From the NCBI GenBank assembly GCA_947579665.1, contig OX388345.1, positions 35,865,849-35,929,848 on the forward strand: a DNA stretch of 64,000 bases, written 5' to 3'. A model generated the notes under the pieces. That model searched no databases. It was not told where the DNA came from and worked only from the letters and a program-made list of their open reading frames with translations. The stretch is from Sympetrum striolatum. Lineage: Eukaryota; Arthropoda; Insecta; Odonata; Libellulidae. How positions within the stretch are numbered: the stretch's first letter is position 1; each line of letters starts with the position of its first letter. Shown here one piece after another: positions 11,887 through 23,800 of the stretch. The translations under genes and the position numbers were made by a program.

Positions 11887-13524
11887 GAGGGACTATTTTT
11901 ATTTTATGGAGTTTATACGATGACAAACTGAATCTTCCACAATTATCAATTGTCTCTACTGCGTGTGGTGAGAGTCCTCCACTAATAGCCTCCATACCTT
12001 TCTAACGTAAGTCATCTTTATAAATAATTGAGCGAACTTCGTATTTTCCCCGGTTTTTTTATACCCGACAGTTTTCGGCCTGATGATGGCTGCGCGGTCA
12101 TTAAGAAACGGTGTGGAAAATAGGAAGTCAATTTCAAGTATTGTATGTGACTGCGATTCAAAAAAGTGCAGTCTAATCACATCGATTACTTAAGTCACGT
12201 TTTTCCTTATAGCTCTCAAATTCTTTGAATCACTTGTCGCATCAGGTATACATCGTATCCGTCTTTTTAATGGCCACTTTTCAAAATATTGTATCCAAAA
12301 TCTTCCCATTCTACCTTAATGGCCTATCTTATTATTCTGTGTGTCTTCTAGTGCCTTTGGACGATGTAATTTGCTACAATTATGTTTGCCTCCTCAATTG
12401 CGCTTCTTCACCAATCACAATTTTTCTATCAAGGACAGGAAATATTTCTTATCATTATTGTATCAAAAATACTTGCAATTTGTCTTAATGGTTTACAATA
12501 TACTTTCATTTTTTATTTTAATGAGTCCTTCTTCCATAAAATTAGTTCAGTTTAGAACGCTCCTTTCCTGATTGCTCTCTTTCCTTTTTCTGCGTCTTCC
12601 AAGTAAATTTGTTCGCTAAATATATGCCATTTCTTGATATTCAAACATTTTGCATGGTCGTTACAGTATTCAATTGTTTATCAAGTGAAAAGATCATTTA
12701 AGTAAACAAATTGAACATAAATCGTAAAAAACTAGAGAAAATGATGAGTTAATTTGCTTGCATACTATTGTATGTACTGTATAATACCTCTAGATGACCA
12801 TTTGTCGTTTGCTGCTTTTTCATGATAATATGGTAATATTATATATTAGATACTGGCTGAAACACATATGAAATACTGCTTGTAATATGCACACGTTTTT
12901 TTATTGCCGAACTCAAGCAAATTCACCTGAGAGCTACGGTTTTACTGCAGTTATATTATACTCGAACGTGATATTCCTTTCTTTTAGCATCAGGTGATAG
13001 GGACATGAGAGTAATTTCAACGTTCCGAGAAACTTTTTTATTCCCAACTGATTTGATTTCCACCGGATTGCTGGGCTGTTAATAATCGTGTATTGACAAA
13101 TAATTAAATATTACGAAACAGCAGAAATAATGATGTTTCCAGGCGATGTAGTCATCATTTACCGACGTATGTATTGGCCATATTTTTCAGTCGGTGGCGA
13201 AATGGGAATTTCGTAAGGTAATTAATCTGGTTGAGAAATGAGAAATTACAAGTATATTCTGTGACGTCGTATTTCATAGGAAAGAGTCGCTAAACAAGTT
13301 CAAGGCTGCCAGAGGAAGCAGGAAGCACGTTTTTGCCCCTGAGTTTCATTAAGTCACCGTGAGTATTATGCATCTTGCAATGTCGAAGAATTGAAAAAAA
13401 TGTTTTTCCGGGGCATCTATCTAGTCTTTTTATTTGTGTTATAAAGATAAATGGTTAAGATGGATAAATAGATTTATAGGGCCTCGCTCCTTAAGAAGCA
13501 TTTTAAGTGATCCAATATCTGAGA
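11887..13524. other. AT-rich non-coding DNA
   Basis: No supported feature. The overlapping T-rich frames at 12225-12571 look compositional. Confidence 0.5.
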
Positions 13525-13922
13525 GGAAATCGTAAATTCTTTTCATTGATATACGTCTCGGTTTTTGGTGATCATCGTTTGATCTGTCTTAAATGCGATA
13601 AAATATCGGACTAATATTTTATTCCGTGATTTCGGAGCGCAAAGAAAAGAAACTAACATCTCTAATAATTGAAATATTATCTGTAATTTACTATCCTTTA
13701 TTTACTGCGCCAATGTTAAACAATGGCATAAGCAGCAGTTAACTCAAGCGATAGAAGGAAATGCAAACAAAAAATGAATTTACAGATTTGAATTACATTT
13801 ATAAATAGATCCATTAGACTCATTAAACAGAATGGGAGAAAGTATTAATGTTTATTTATCCGCATAAATTCACAATATGAAAAACGTTAGTAAAAGGTAA
13901 ATTTACATGAAATGATGGATAG
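13525..13922 (-). repeat. dispersed repeat family A, copy 3 (inverted, divergent)
   Basis: The reverse complement aligns with the distal half of family A copy 2 (about 16155-16555). Landmarks include CTGTTTAATGAGTCTAATGG followed by GATC, ATCTGTAAATTCATTT, GTTAACTGCT, GCATTTAAGACAGAT and GATCAC. It is clearly older than the copy 1/copy 2 pair, with many substitutions and small indels. It shows that the family extends at least 300 bp beyond the point where copy 1 stops. Confidence 0.65.
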
Positions 13923-13949
13923 CTAATCGTTCGTAAAATTAAAGCCATA

Positions 13950-14300
13950 AAAAGAGCTCTCGTGGAATTCACACCGTGGAATTGCGATGGCAAACACTCT
14001 TTGTCCGAATCTCAACATTTTCGAGACTGTTGCGGTTGGCTTCTCCAGGGCCTTGATCGACATTTTCGTAGGTCATCCATGGACCCGCATATTGCGGGAC
14101 CTGCCCCTATCGGTATACGGTGGGCACGGGTGCTTCGTTTCGTCATAATTACTGGGTCTCGGCGCGCTACAGCGAACGGAGTTGTTGCCGAAGGCGCGAA
14201 CAGAAAAAAACGAAGAAAAATGCAGCGGTGCGCGTTGCGTGCCCTCCGCTGTGTTTTTATATAAGGCGCACGACCTTAGGAAGATGGATGTGGGTGGTTA
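13950..14300. other. GC-richer block with overlapping frames
   Basis: This stretch is GC- and CpG-richer than its flanks. Two overlapping plus frames run through it (13962-14264 and 14120-14344); their translations are Arg-rich and unrecognisable. It ends at a TATA-box-like sequence. A promoter-proximal region is one reading. Confidence 0.3.
14258..14266 (+). promoter_or_regulatory. TATA-box-like TATATAAGG
   Basis: A strong match to the TATAWAAG core lies at the 3' edge of a GC-rich block, about 80 bp upstream of the ATG at 14344. TATA-like strings are common in AT-rich DNA, but here the flanks are GC-rich, which makes this one slightly more notable. Confidence 0.25.
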
Positions 14301-14343
14301 AGCAGACGTGTTTACCTGGAGAAGTAACCCAGAAACCCAAATA

Positions 14344-14619
14344 ATGCGATTAATTACGCTTCTCCTTTTTTTATTCCCCAGAAGTGGAGGATGGTCGCTC
14401 TTGAGGAATTCTATTGTTATTTTTCTGTATAATTTCGCCTGGCGAACAAGGTCGTTCTCGTTGGGCGGATTCGAGATTCAAATTGGTTCGAAGAGTTCGA
14501 TCTTTATGGATGGAGAAAGAAAGCGTTCTGGTTCATACGAAGTTCCGTTTTGTGCAATTAACGCGATCGAAAATGGCTTCCGGGAATTATTGGTAGAGCA
14601 CACGTATATCTGCAATTAG
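14344..14619 (+). CDS. possible small secreted protein ORF (91 aa)
   Basis: Starting at the ATG at 14344 (context AAATAATG), the frame encodes 91 residues. The first residues, MRLITLLLFLFPRSGGWSLL, resemble a short signal peptide with a charged start and a hydrophobic core. The rest has no recognised domain, one Cys near the middle and one at the end. A TATA-like element lies about 80 bp upstream. The frame is open a further 12 codons upstream without an earlier ATG. No homology is recognised and codon use is not clearly distinct, so this is only a weak candidate. Confidence 0.18.
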   Translation: MRLITLLLFLFPRSGGWSLLRNSIVIFLYNFAWRTRSFSLGGFEIQIGSKSSIFMDGERKRSGSYEVPFCAINAIENGFRELLVEHTYICN

Positions 14620-15069
14620 CGAATTAACGATCTAAAACACGCTCACCTTTGTTCTAGGTGGACATTGTTGGCGATAACTCATATAATTTGGTATTTTAAT
14701 TTTTGTTTCTATTATGTTTGCATTCATTTTTCATATATCAAGATACTAATAATATTGTTTGAGTTATTAAATATCTTGTAAACTAACGACGCCACCTGAC
14801 ACAGTCTGCGGTAATATTGTAAAGTAAATAAATATCTTATAATAAAAAATCATAAATAACTAGTATAATAACTTATTGGAGCAAATTATCATGGAAATGA
14901 TTCCTTGTTAAAACGATTTCTACGATTTCGACTATCGGGCAAGATAATTATAGTAATATTTTTACAGCTTCCAAAGTTCACTCTTTTTTTGTATTTGATC
15001 CTGGGCAGGAGAATAAAGTGGAACGTCATACTTATAATTAAAGTATGTAAATAACATGTTTACAATGTT

Positions 15070-15088
15070 TATATATATATATATATAA
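15070..15088. repeat. short (TA)n microsatellite
   Basis: About nine uninterrupted TA units lie just upstream of the LINE/SINE-like family B copy at 15135. Confidence 0.85.
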
Positions 15089-15134
15089 ATCACGTACTAC
15101 TAACGGAATTTTCTACTTTTACCTTGACCCATAT

Positions 15135-15462
15135 TTTTATTTTTTTTGTTTGTTTTTATATGATATTATTGCTTTGTCTCCTTGTCTTTATATTTCATTT
15201 AATCTCATTTCATCATTAAATTTAGTTTCCTATCTGTAGGTTACGCATGTTTTTCACACCCCCTTCTTGTGGGTGTTTTCCTGCAGTGAACATTTTTTCC
15301 TAAGCTTTTAGCTTAAGTTTTTTAAATCCACTAAATAGTTGTCTTCTGAGTACTTTTTTCAAGCAATCTCTTTCTTTAAATTTATACGACAAAGGGTTAG
15401 ATTTAAGAAGATACTTTATAGTCTCAATCTCGCCCTAAATATAGGCCTTTAATATTATTATC
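15135..15462 (+). mobile_element. retroelement family B 3' end, plus-strand copy
   Basis: It is homologous, in opposite orientation, to 47496-47830 and to the shorter copies at 40597, 41109 and 61722. Landmarks in order are TTTTTGTTTGTTTTTATATG, CTTGTCTTT, TTTCCTATCTGTAGG, TTTTTCACACCCCCTTCTTG, GGGTGTTTTCCTGCAGTG and AGTCTCAATCTCGCCCTAAA. It ends in a degenerate ATT-rich tail. The conserved 3' end plus trinucleotide tail is typical of non-LTR elements (RTE/CR1-like) or SINEs that borrow their tails. No reverse-transcriptase sequence is attached. Confidence 0.7.
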
Positions 15463-15501
15463 TCTTTTTTTAACTCTTGCAATTGATAAAGATGCACTAA
15501 C

Positions 15502-15840
15502 CTATATAATCCCAACGAAAACTCTTTGAATTTTGCTGATACTGATATCGCTGCTCCAGATTAAAGCGATAAACATCACAGCAACGATATAATGACATAA
15601 ATCCACGGTCTTGAAACATATAAAGCATTCATTCCGTTTAGAAGCAGGTGATATTTCTGTATTTTGAATCGGGCGTGTTTGTTTATTCATGTTCAACACT
15701 AGCCTATTTCCGTGCTCCACAAAATATGGTATTCTGTAGCAAAACCGCCCAGGGAAGTTTTTTCGATGGCTTCGAAGCTTATTTGAGGTTTTGATACGCT
15801 CATCTCGTTTTTCAAATCTTGCTGTAAAAACGCATTTCAT
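15502..15840. other. anonymous sequence between repeats
   Basis: A 112-codon minus frame spans this interval (Arg/Phe-rich, no recognisable motif, ordinary AT content). I do not call it a gene. Confidence 0.4.
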
Positions 15841-15843
15841 CTC

Positions 15844-16555
15844 GATTAATGAGGGAGGCTGATTCCATTTTCAGCCGAACTGCCCTGGATTTTCATTTCC
15901 TCAGAAGGAATTATGCAGCCGAATGCAGAGCATTTTTAATGGGCAGCAAAAGTAGTGTAGATTTAGCTCTTAGGATTACGATTTAGATGCAGAGCTTGAT
16001 ATATTCAACATTTCTCATTACCTATTTCTCTTTATTTTAGTCTCATTGTGAGTTAGATATCGTGTTTTCAATGTCAGAGAGAATTCATCAATCTATGTCG
16101 CGGGACACGCTTCATCTTCTTTTTAAGCGATAGAATACACCTGTTGCAACCTTGCATTTAAATTCACTTTAATCGAATATCATTTCTAATTTTTCTCATA
16201 CTGTGAATTTTTGCGGATAATCAAGCTCATTCATAGTTCGTCCACTCTGTTTAATGAGTCTAATGGATCAATGTATAAATTTCATTCGAATCTGTAAATT
16301 CATTTCTTGTATACATTTTCTTTCTATAACTTTGGTTAACTGCTACTTAAATTCCTTGCTTTACGTCGGTGCAATAAACAAGTCATAGTCCAATTTCAGA
16401 TAATCTTTCAATTATAATTGAGATGTTGGTTCCTTTTCTTTACGTTTCAAAAGCACAAGATTAAATATTAACCCTCTATTTTCACCGCATTTAAGACAGA
16501 TGAATCTATGATCACATATTAGCGGCGTACTCCTTTGAAAACACAGATTTCGGAA
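15844..16555 (+). repeat. dispersed repeat family A, copy 2 (longest copy)
   Basis: The first 410 bp match copy 1 (8346-8755). The second half matches the reverse complement of copy 3 (13525-13922), with overlap between the two matches. It is therefore the most complete member here, at least 700 bp. No coding capacity is seen. Right-hand landmarks are CTGTTTAATGAGTCTAATGG and GCATTTAAGACAGAT. Confidence 0.75.
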
Positions 16556-19500
16556 GAAGAGGCCGACCTTCAGATCAGAGCCAATGCACAGTTGGAGGCA
16601 TTGGCAGTGCGGGACTAAATATAGTCTGTTTTAAAGTCTTACCGATCTCGCAAATAGCTTTCTCTCATGTGCGTAAAGGGATGATCATTCATAGCATTGC
16701 ATCGATTCTTCCTTCCTTACGCACGTCATTCAGGACCATTTGATCGACCGATAGTTTCGAAACTAGTTTGAGAAAAGATTCCGCGCAAATAAAAGTTTCT
16801 TCACCGTTTATGCATTCGTTAGATTTATTTTGAGTTGGCTTAATTTTGAACTGAGAGGGGTGTGGTTGAAATTATCTCTGGTCAAGTTCATGCATATCAG
16901 TGATAGAAGGTATCTCACCAAATCTCCCGATTAAAACAATTATTATTGTTTGAATCATATTTCAAATTTATATAAAATAAATTTACTTTATTTGAATTAT
17001 TTGGAGTGATGAGCCATCTAGTAGAACATCTTAGGTAGACAGTTTCTCTTTTTCGAGTATGAATATTTACAGGAGAAATAGACGCGCATGATTTTTTGTA
17101 AAGAAACTAAATTATTGCTCGTATGTTTCCATAATGTTTAAAGTTAAATTAGTAAAACTCTAATTTCTTTTACAAACCAATTAAGCTCTTAGGTTTAGTA
17201 GAGCACTACGGGCGGAAATGAATTCTGCTATTGTTACTGTTATAATTTCTGTTACTTTTTCTTATGAACCGTAAACTAAAAATTTACGTAAATTTAATGT
17301 GATGATGATTTTAAGTTCCTCATAGAAAATATTTTGCTTGGTAGTAAGACTATATGTACAATTATAGCAGGAAATGGCAATATTTTTCTCGTAATTAAAT
17401 AATATTCCTAGCATCGTTTCCTCTCTCATTATTACAAAATTTAATATATAATTGCTGATTTACATTTTTATGTAGGTATTATTTTAAGTATAAGCTTTCT
17501 TAATCAAATTATGGAATAGACGATTCAATATAATTATTTATGAATTAGTTCCTAAAGTAATCCAACAGCTTACAGATACTCGTTAAATAACATCGTTGAG
17601 GATTTCACGTTAATCACTTTTCTGTTATTATTTTCTCAAAAACAACGTTAATGTATTGTATAGCGAGCCAGAAATGTTAGGAGCAGTCAGTCAGAGGATT
17701 GTATTAATAAACAATTCGCAATAACATAGCTTAATAATGTTATACTGTTGTAATATCTATGGCAAATTTGTTGAATAATAGGTATAGAATTCAAACGTTG
17801 AAAGAAAATGACATTAATAAGAACCTGTAATTAAGTGGAAGCCAAAATAAATCCAGAATTAATAAGTTTCCACCTACCATCGGAGTTAAATAATAGCTCA
17901 TGGCTCTTCCAATGCCGTTTCACTCATACTGCTCCTTTAGCATAATGAATTCACTATGCCCTGACGCTTTTTACCAATTTAATCGTCAACACCGTTTCCC
18001 CGTAAATCAAAGCTGTGAATCCCGCATAACCTAGAGGCCTACAAATCGAAGGGAACAAAACCGCTACATGGAATCCCCGGCGCGTGCTATACTCTGTTTA
18101 ATTGAAGACGAGCCTTTAGTTTTCCGCGTCTTTCATCTTTTCAGCCGTTCGTGGGCGCAAAAAAAGAAACGGTTGTTATGCTCTGGAGATATCACGTCAC
18201 CCGAAACAGCACCCAAGAGAAGCGGCACCCTGTGCCGTCACCGTGCGAAAGTTACCTCAGAATCGTCTAACATGCTTAAGGAGATTGAATCATCATTTGG
18301 TGGAATAAATATTCATGATCTTAATGATTTGTTATCTGTGTAGTCTTATACTGTTGTATGCCCCACAAGCGTTCTAGACTAGAAGATATGATGATGAATT
18401 CATGATGATCTTTGTCTTGACTTTGAGTAGAGGGAAGATGTGGTGTCTAATCAGATAAATGCAGAAAAAATATGATTTATATGGTGTAGTTAGTATGTAG
18501 CAAAAGTTAACCCTAAGTAACAAAAATTACGTCTTTGGCTTGATTCCTGGTTAGAGGATGGTTTTTGTATCCATCCAATTTATAATCGTAAGAGAAGTTA
18601 GAAAATTTTTAATGGTAAGAGGGAGTTTGAAAGACAAACTCGCTAATTACCTGAAATAAAAAAATCACGATTATTTATATAAATTTTATAAATAATGAGA
18701 TCATAATTATTATAGATTATATTGGATAAATGCTTAAGGACTGTTGGTGGAGGATAAATTATTGCAAGAATATATGCTCAAACTGGATTTTGGTTTCGTT
18801 TAAAATTCTATTTACTTTACTTCTCTCTTGGTTATTTTCTGACACAGAAAAGAGGAGACTGAGAATTGATCTCTCGTTAATGGAAGCAAAACGCCGCATC
18901 AACTTTTACAGGAGTTCTGGGATTTAAATTCGTGAAAATTACAGGGAGAGAGAGATCTATTCGGTTCTTAAAGAGGATGCGACTTTCTTGACATACCGTA
19001 GCTCTTAAAGTATACGGATAAATTAACTCCCTAGATCAATTTTCTACTCTTTATTATTGCCGAGATAAACATGTCGGGAGATGCCGACCCGATTGAATTC
19101 TGTTACCTTTGAACATATGCTATTGTAATCTTCAGAGCATGGCTCCTACTTGGTGAAAGATATTATACCGAACGGGACCCAAATGGATAATTCACAAGGG
19201 GCATGGGTAGAAATTTGCTAATATTTTAATCAGGCTGAGCTGAGGAATAGCCCAATCGACTATTAAGAAATTGGAAAAAAATTCTGACGGAATTAAATGC
19301 TATTTTATTTACACATTGCAAAAAAACCACACACATTGCAAAATTGAAATGAAAAAGATTTCGTTTACTCCGGAAAGCTTTTTCTGTTTTATCTTTCGGT
19401 GTCATGGAATATCACAAAGTTACTCGCCAGTTAGTTGATTTTAACCTTTTTGAATTAGAATATAATCATTTTAATAATTAATTTTAGAATCATTCAAAGT

Positions 19501-21360
19501 TAGCTGAGATTGAGAAATGCTACGACCAGTTATTGTTAAGGGAAGATCATCTAAATGTATTTATTTATTACATTAATCTGCGGATAGGTATACACCAGGT
19601 GACATAGTAAAAAATAAACTAAATACATCGTCAAAAACTAAAACATCACCAATAAAATTTTTTAAAACATTATCAAATAACACCTCACTTTACTGAATCC
19701 TTACATCTTCAATACCAACAAATCAGTCAAGGTCAATCCAGGTGAAATACATATATATGAAAAAAAACACACATGACACATACATAGAAAATATAGCATC
19801 ACACATAAAACCAAAAATAATAATAAAGACTTTGATATAGTATTATTTGTGTCCGAGCCGTCCCTCTATTCTCAGTCGAAGTCGAAGGAAGGAGTTAAGA
19901 AAATTAAGGGGTCGAGAACTTTAACGGAAGGGGTTAAGAACATCTTCAGGTAATTAATTCCATTCCTTCGCAGTTCTGTTTACATAGGAAAATTTTCCAA
20001 CATCTTTTTTACATGGTTCTGTATATATTTTATAGGAATGGTCATTTTCACCGATAAATATTGGACCGGTCAGTCTATTACGAATCTCCTTCCAGTTAGG
20101 CTTATTTGTAGGAAATTTATGTAATTTCTGTCAGGAAATTCATTCCCTTTTTCTATGAGAGTTATATCGACTTTGCAATTATTCTAATGTGATTTGTGTG
20201 ACGGAGAAATTCATCGAAGAAATCCTCCGAGTAGATCTTCTGGTCGGGGTCGGAACAGGCTCAACAGAAGCCGGAAGTTTTGCATACAATTTGTAAACGG
20301 CGTCCCAAGCAAACCGTTTCGATCAAACTAACGACCTATCGGCGGAAGGAAACATGGTTGACGGCATGTTTCTGGTCACGCGGCTGCCGAGAAAATCTTC
20401 CATCCGCATCGGAAGAAGGGATTCGCAGAGAGAGCTGGAGATCTCGCCAATATCGCACGCCCGCGTGTATCTAGATAAGTTCCGAGAATGATGAGTGTTA
20501 TTTTTAACTACGAAGGCGTGGAACTCGTTTGCATTCAGAAGAGAAATGCAAGCTTTCCAAACGGGCTCCTCTCCCGTAAAATTTGTCCCTATTTAACGCC
20601 TCTATCTGATGGTAGCGCGTTGCATTTGATTCCGGACTCCGCTTACTTGGCGATTATCTTGACAGGCAAGCTTTATCCGCGTGGGAGGAAGTGAAACGCC
20701 TCAAATACTTGGAATACTTAATGAGAATGTGTAAGAATGAGGAAGAAGAATTCAGAGGGAGAAAGCTTTGTGTTTATGTGTGTTCACGTTTTGTTATTAG
20801 ATGAATTCTAATACATTCGTCCAAATATACTAACTATCGTCTAATATAATAATATTGTTTCGTGAGTTTCGAGGGTGAAAGATTGAATAGCTTATCGATG
20901 ATTGAAAACCATGCCGCAAGAAAGTAGAAATGCATCTCTTCCCAACCGTTGTTCCGCGGAACACTGGTGTTCCTTGAATTAGCTCTTAAGTATGCCACAT
21001 TATTTTACTTATTTAATTTACATTCCAGGTTTTTTTTCAAATTTACCTACGCATATGCGGTCCATTTTGCAATCTATTTTTTCGTTTTGTAAGAGTTAAT
21101 AAAAATGTATGGAATTTTGATTTAGAAGTTGATTATTACGAATAATTTGCAAGCATCCATGTAACTCTGATCTTATCTGCTGTCAAATAGTAAGATGAAA
21201 ATATTAAATACATTTATAACAATATATATTAAATATAGAATCCAATAGCTTGGCCTCAACCTTGCGGTTGTTTTCAATTATGTAGACAAATAAAATTGAA
21301 ACTTTTACACTTTACCATAGAATATTTTTATTTCACGACCATGGTTTCGACTATTATTTC
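16556..21360. other. mostly AT-rich non-coding DNA
   Basis: No supported gene. GC-richer patches at about 18060-18260 and 20220-20470 contain short plus-strand frames, but none shows a known motif or clear splice borders. At 19590-19790 an A-rich segment ending (AAT)n resembles a retroelement tail but is too weak to call. Confidence 0.5.
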
Positions 21361-21388
21361 GAGAATTAAAAGTTTCCTTTTAATTCTC
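21361..21388. repeat. perfect 12-bp hairpin
   Basis: GAGAATTAAAAG and its exact reverse complement CTTTTAATTCTC are separated by TTTC. This is a simple stem-loop in AT-rich DNA with no downstream T-tract or gene to suggest a function. Confidence 0.7.
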
Positions 21389-22726
21389 AAGGATACAAGT
21401 AGCCCTTTATAAATTCGAAATTAAATACACAAAAACTTCATTTAAGACTTATGATAGTTGGTCAAATTAGTAAATTATGTCATGATCACTATGCCTTTAC
21501 AATAGTAACATACAACATACTTGTGCAGTTGCCAATTGTAATTGTTTTAGCGAAATTAATCATCTTCCAAGAGACCTTAAACGCGCAGACTGTAATTAGA
21601 TACACTTTGCGCCCTCTTTTTTCGAAATGAATTGTTTATTCTCAATCATGGGAGACAGTCTTTCACCCATGAAAAAATCAATCGACCATCATATTAGTTA
21701 CTGTACTCGATTGAGGTAAAACTATAGAACGATCATTATAATTGTTAACTGAATTATGGTTAGAGTAAATTGAAAGCAAAATGTTTTGAAGCGCTTCCTG
21801 AAAAAGTCACTCTAGAAGATTGGACACGTCATCGTAGAACAAGACGAATAAAATTATGACAACTTGTAAGTCACCTGTAGTTGATAGATAAAACGATAGA
21901 ATTGACAAAACGCTCTTGAGTAATAACATTTGCAGATAAGGTTATTTCGTTATCTCGGTGCTCACCTCAGCATGGCAATGTTAAGACACAATGCAGAGGG
22001 TGCTGTAGCCAACAGGATGCGGACGACGACTGTTGAGTCGCTAATGTCCCACCCATCTAAGTGTACCTTTGTTGAGGCATGCTAGTAATTCAAGGTCAGG
22101 AAAATGCCGACTTGATCGAAAGATGAGAAACTTTTGAGGATTAAACGCAAGCTCATGGGAAGACTTCCGATATATTTATCGAATAATAATGAAAGTTTTA
22201 AAGCTTTAACAGCCATTTTTCTTGCCCAGCAGTAAAATAGTAAAGAAATTTATATTTATCAATCATACCATCCTGCATAAACACAAAAAATACATTAGAA
22301 TTCTTATACATGAAAATAAAAATCATTTGAAGTAACTGTTTAATTATCATTTAGCCTCTGATTTACTGACACATGATTGATAATCACTAATAAGATATTA
22401 AGTATTATCCTTGATATCTAAATACAAACATTCCGGTAAATTGACGTATATTATTTACCGTCTGTATGCTTTCAATATTTAAAGACCATTTAATCGTTGC
22501 CTGGTCCATTTCTGTCCATGAGATCATATCATAGATACTTGTTGTCAATTTAACTTAGTGTTTCATTATTTATTTCATCATCATTAAGCGTTTTCCTCTC
22601 ATGAAAACACGAAAAACTAATTACACTGACTCTACGTTAAGACTCCATAATGATAATTTTGTCTTAATTAATTTTACGTATTTTATTCAAGGATAAACAA
22701 TATTACAATCAAGCAATTTTAAATAC
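21389..22726. other. AT-rich non-coding DNA
   Basis: No feature supported. A modest GC-richer patch lies at about 21950-22090. Confidence 0.5.
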
Positions 22727-22750
22727 ACTCGTAAAAAATATTTTACGAGT
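22727..22750. repeat. perfect 10-bp hairpin adjoining tRNA-like sequence
   Basis: ACTCGTAAAA-AATA-TTTTACGAGT is an exact inverted repeat. It abuts the tRNA-like block at 22751 and may mark the end of that degraded element. Confidence 0.75.
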
Positions 22751-22830
22751 TGATGCGCCAGTCAGGATTCGAAACCGAGACCTCCGAGTTGTAAAGCAAG
22801 CACGCTAACCTCTTAAAGTTTAGACTTTGT
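22751..22830 (-). mobile_element. degraded tRNA-derived SINE head
   Basis: On the minus strand the sequence has an A-box-like GGTTAGCGTGCTTG and a B-box-like GGTTTCGAATCC at tRNA spacing, with GGAGGTCTC between. These are the internal RNA polymerase III promoter boxes of a tRNA gene. The stems do not fold cleanly, so this is a tRNA-derived repeat rather than a tRNA gene. It resembles the SINE heads at 31242-31450 and 36283. Confidence 0.6.
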
Positions 22831-23722
22831 ACAAGTGATAGTATTCTTGACTACTATATTTTAACCGTTACATTTGGCTACCGCGTCAAAAATACCATGA
22901 AGTTCACTCGATCATTCGCCGAGTAAAAGACGTCTACTGAGGCATTCGGAAATCATATCTCATTTATCGGATTCAGGTTATTCCCATATCGTCATAGCGT
23001 ATCAATTCTACGGTCTCTTAAACGAAAAATCGCATTTGCCGCGTTTGAAGTAGCAGATGAAGCAGCAAAAGACGCGATGATGACGCTCTATTTCCGATGC
23101 TGGAACGACATTGACGTGTCACGGAATCCATTGAAAGATGTTTGGAAGATATGTAGCCGGGTGAAGGAAATGCATCTCAGTAGGTAGCGATTGTTCTGTT
23201 TGTAAAACAGTGGCAGAGGGATTCCATTCAAAGGTCTTTTGAAGTGAGATAACTATCTGGAGACATAAGTAGGGCGGGATTTCGTAAGGAAATGATTTAC
23301 CGCCATTCTGCGCTAACGGGTTCTCATGCCAACTCAATGGAGTGAATTGGACGAATCTGTTCTGTTTCAGATTCGAACATCAAATGGTTCAGGATTTATA
23401 ATCGGGGCTGAGGTTTATGATTTGTGAATTTCGGAAGCTTTTTATGAGTAGATTGGAATAAATCATCGGATTTTTTAAAATTATATACTTGGATTTTGTT
23501 CCTGATACCATATTCTGAATAATTGAATATTTTCCATTTGTCATTTGGTGCAGGATAGAGAAGAGTATCTTTCATTTAATTTTGTAACAGCCTTGGCCTT
23601 AGCTGTAATGACATGAAAGTTATCGAGGTATGAGTTCACTGAATGGTTGTACTAATTGGATTTCATCCTTATTTAATGCAAAAAAAAGTGTTTCTTTTAG
23701 ACTCATTGTACTATACTCGCAT
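22831..23722. other. non-coding DNA
   Basis: No supported feature. The 72-codon minus frame at 23119-23337 lies in a slightly GC-richer patch and has no recognisable motif. Confidence 0.45.
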
Positions 23723-23800
23723 GAACGTGTTCCATTTACAGCATTCTGGCTTGGTGAGGAAAGCAAGAGAAAACTACCTCACTCCTCATCCTGCCTAGTT
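23723..23800 (+). repeat. dispersed repeat family C, copy 2
   Basis: It aligns with the minus strand of 7309-7386. Shared strings are CGTGTT-CAT, GCATTCTGG, GGAAAGCA, AAACTACCTCACTC and TCATC-TGCCT. See copy 1 for interpretation. Confidence 0.6.
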
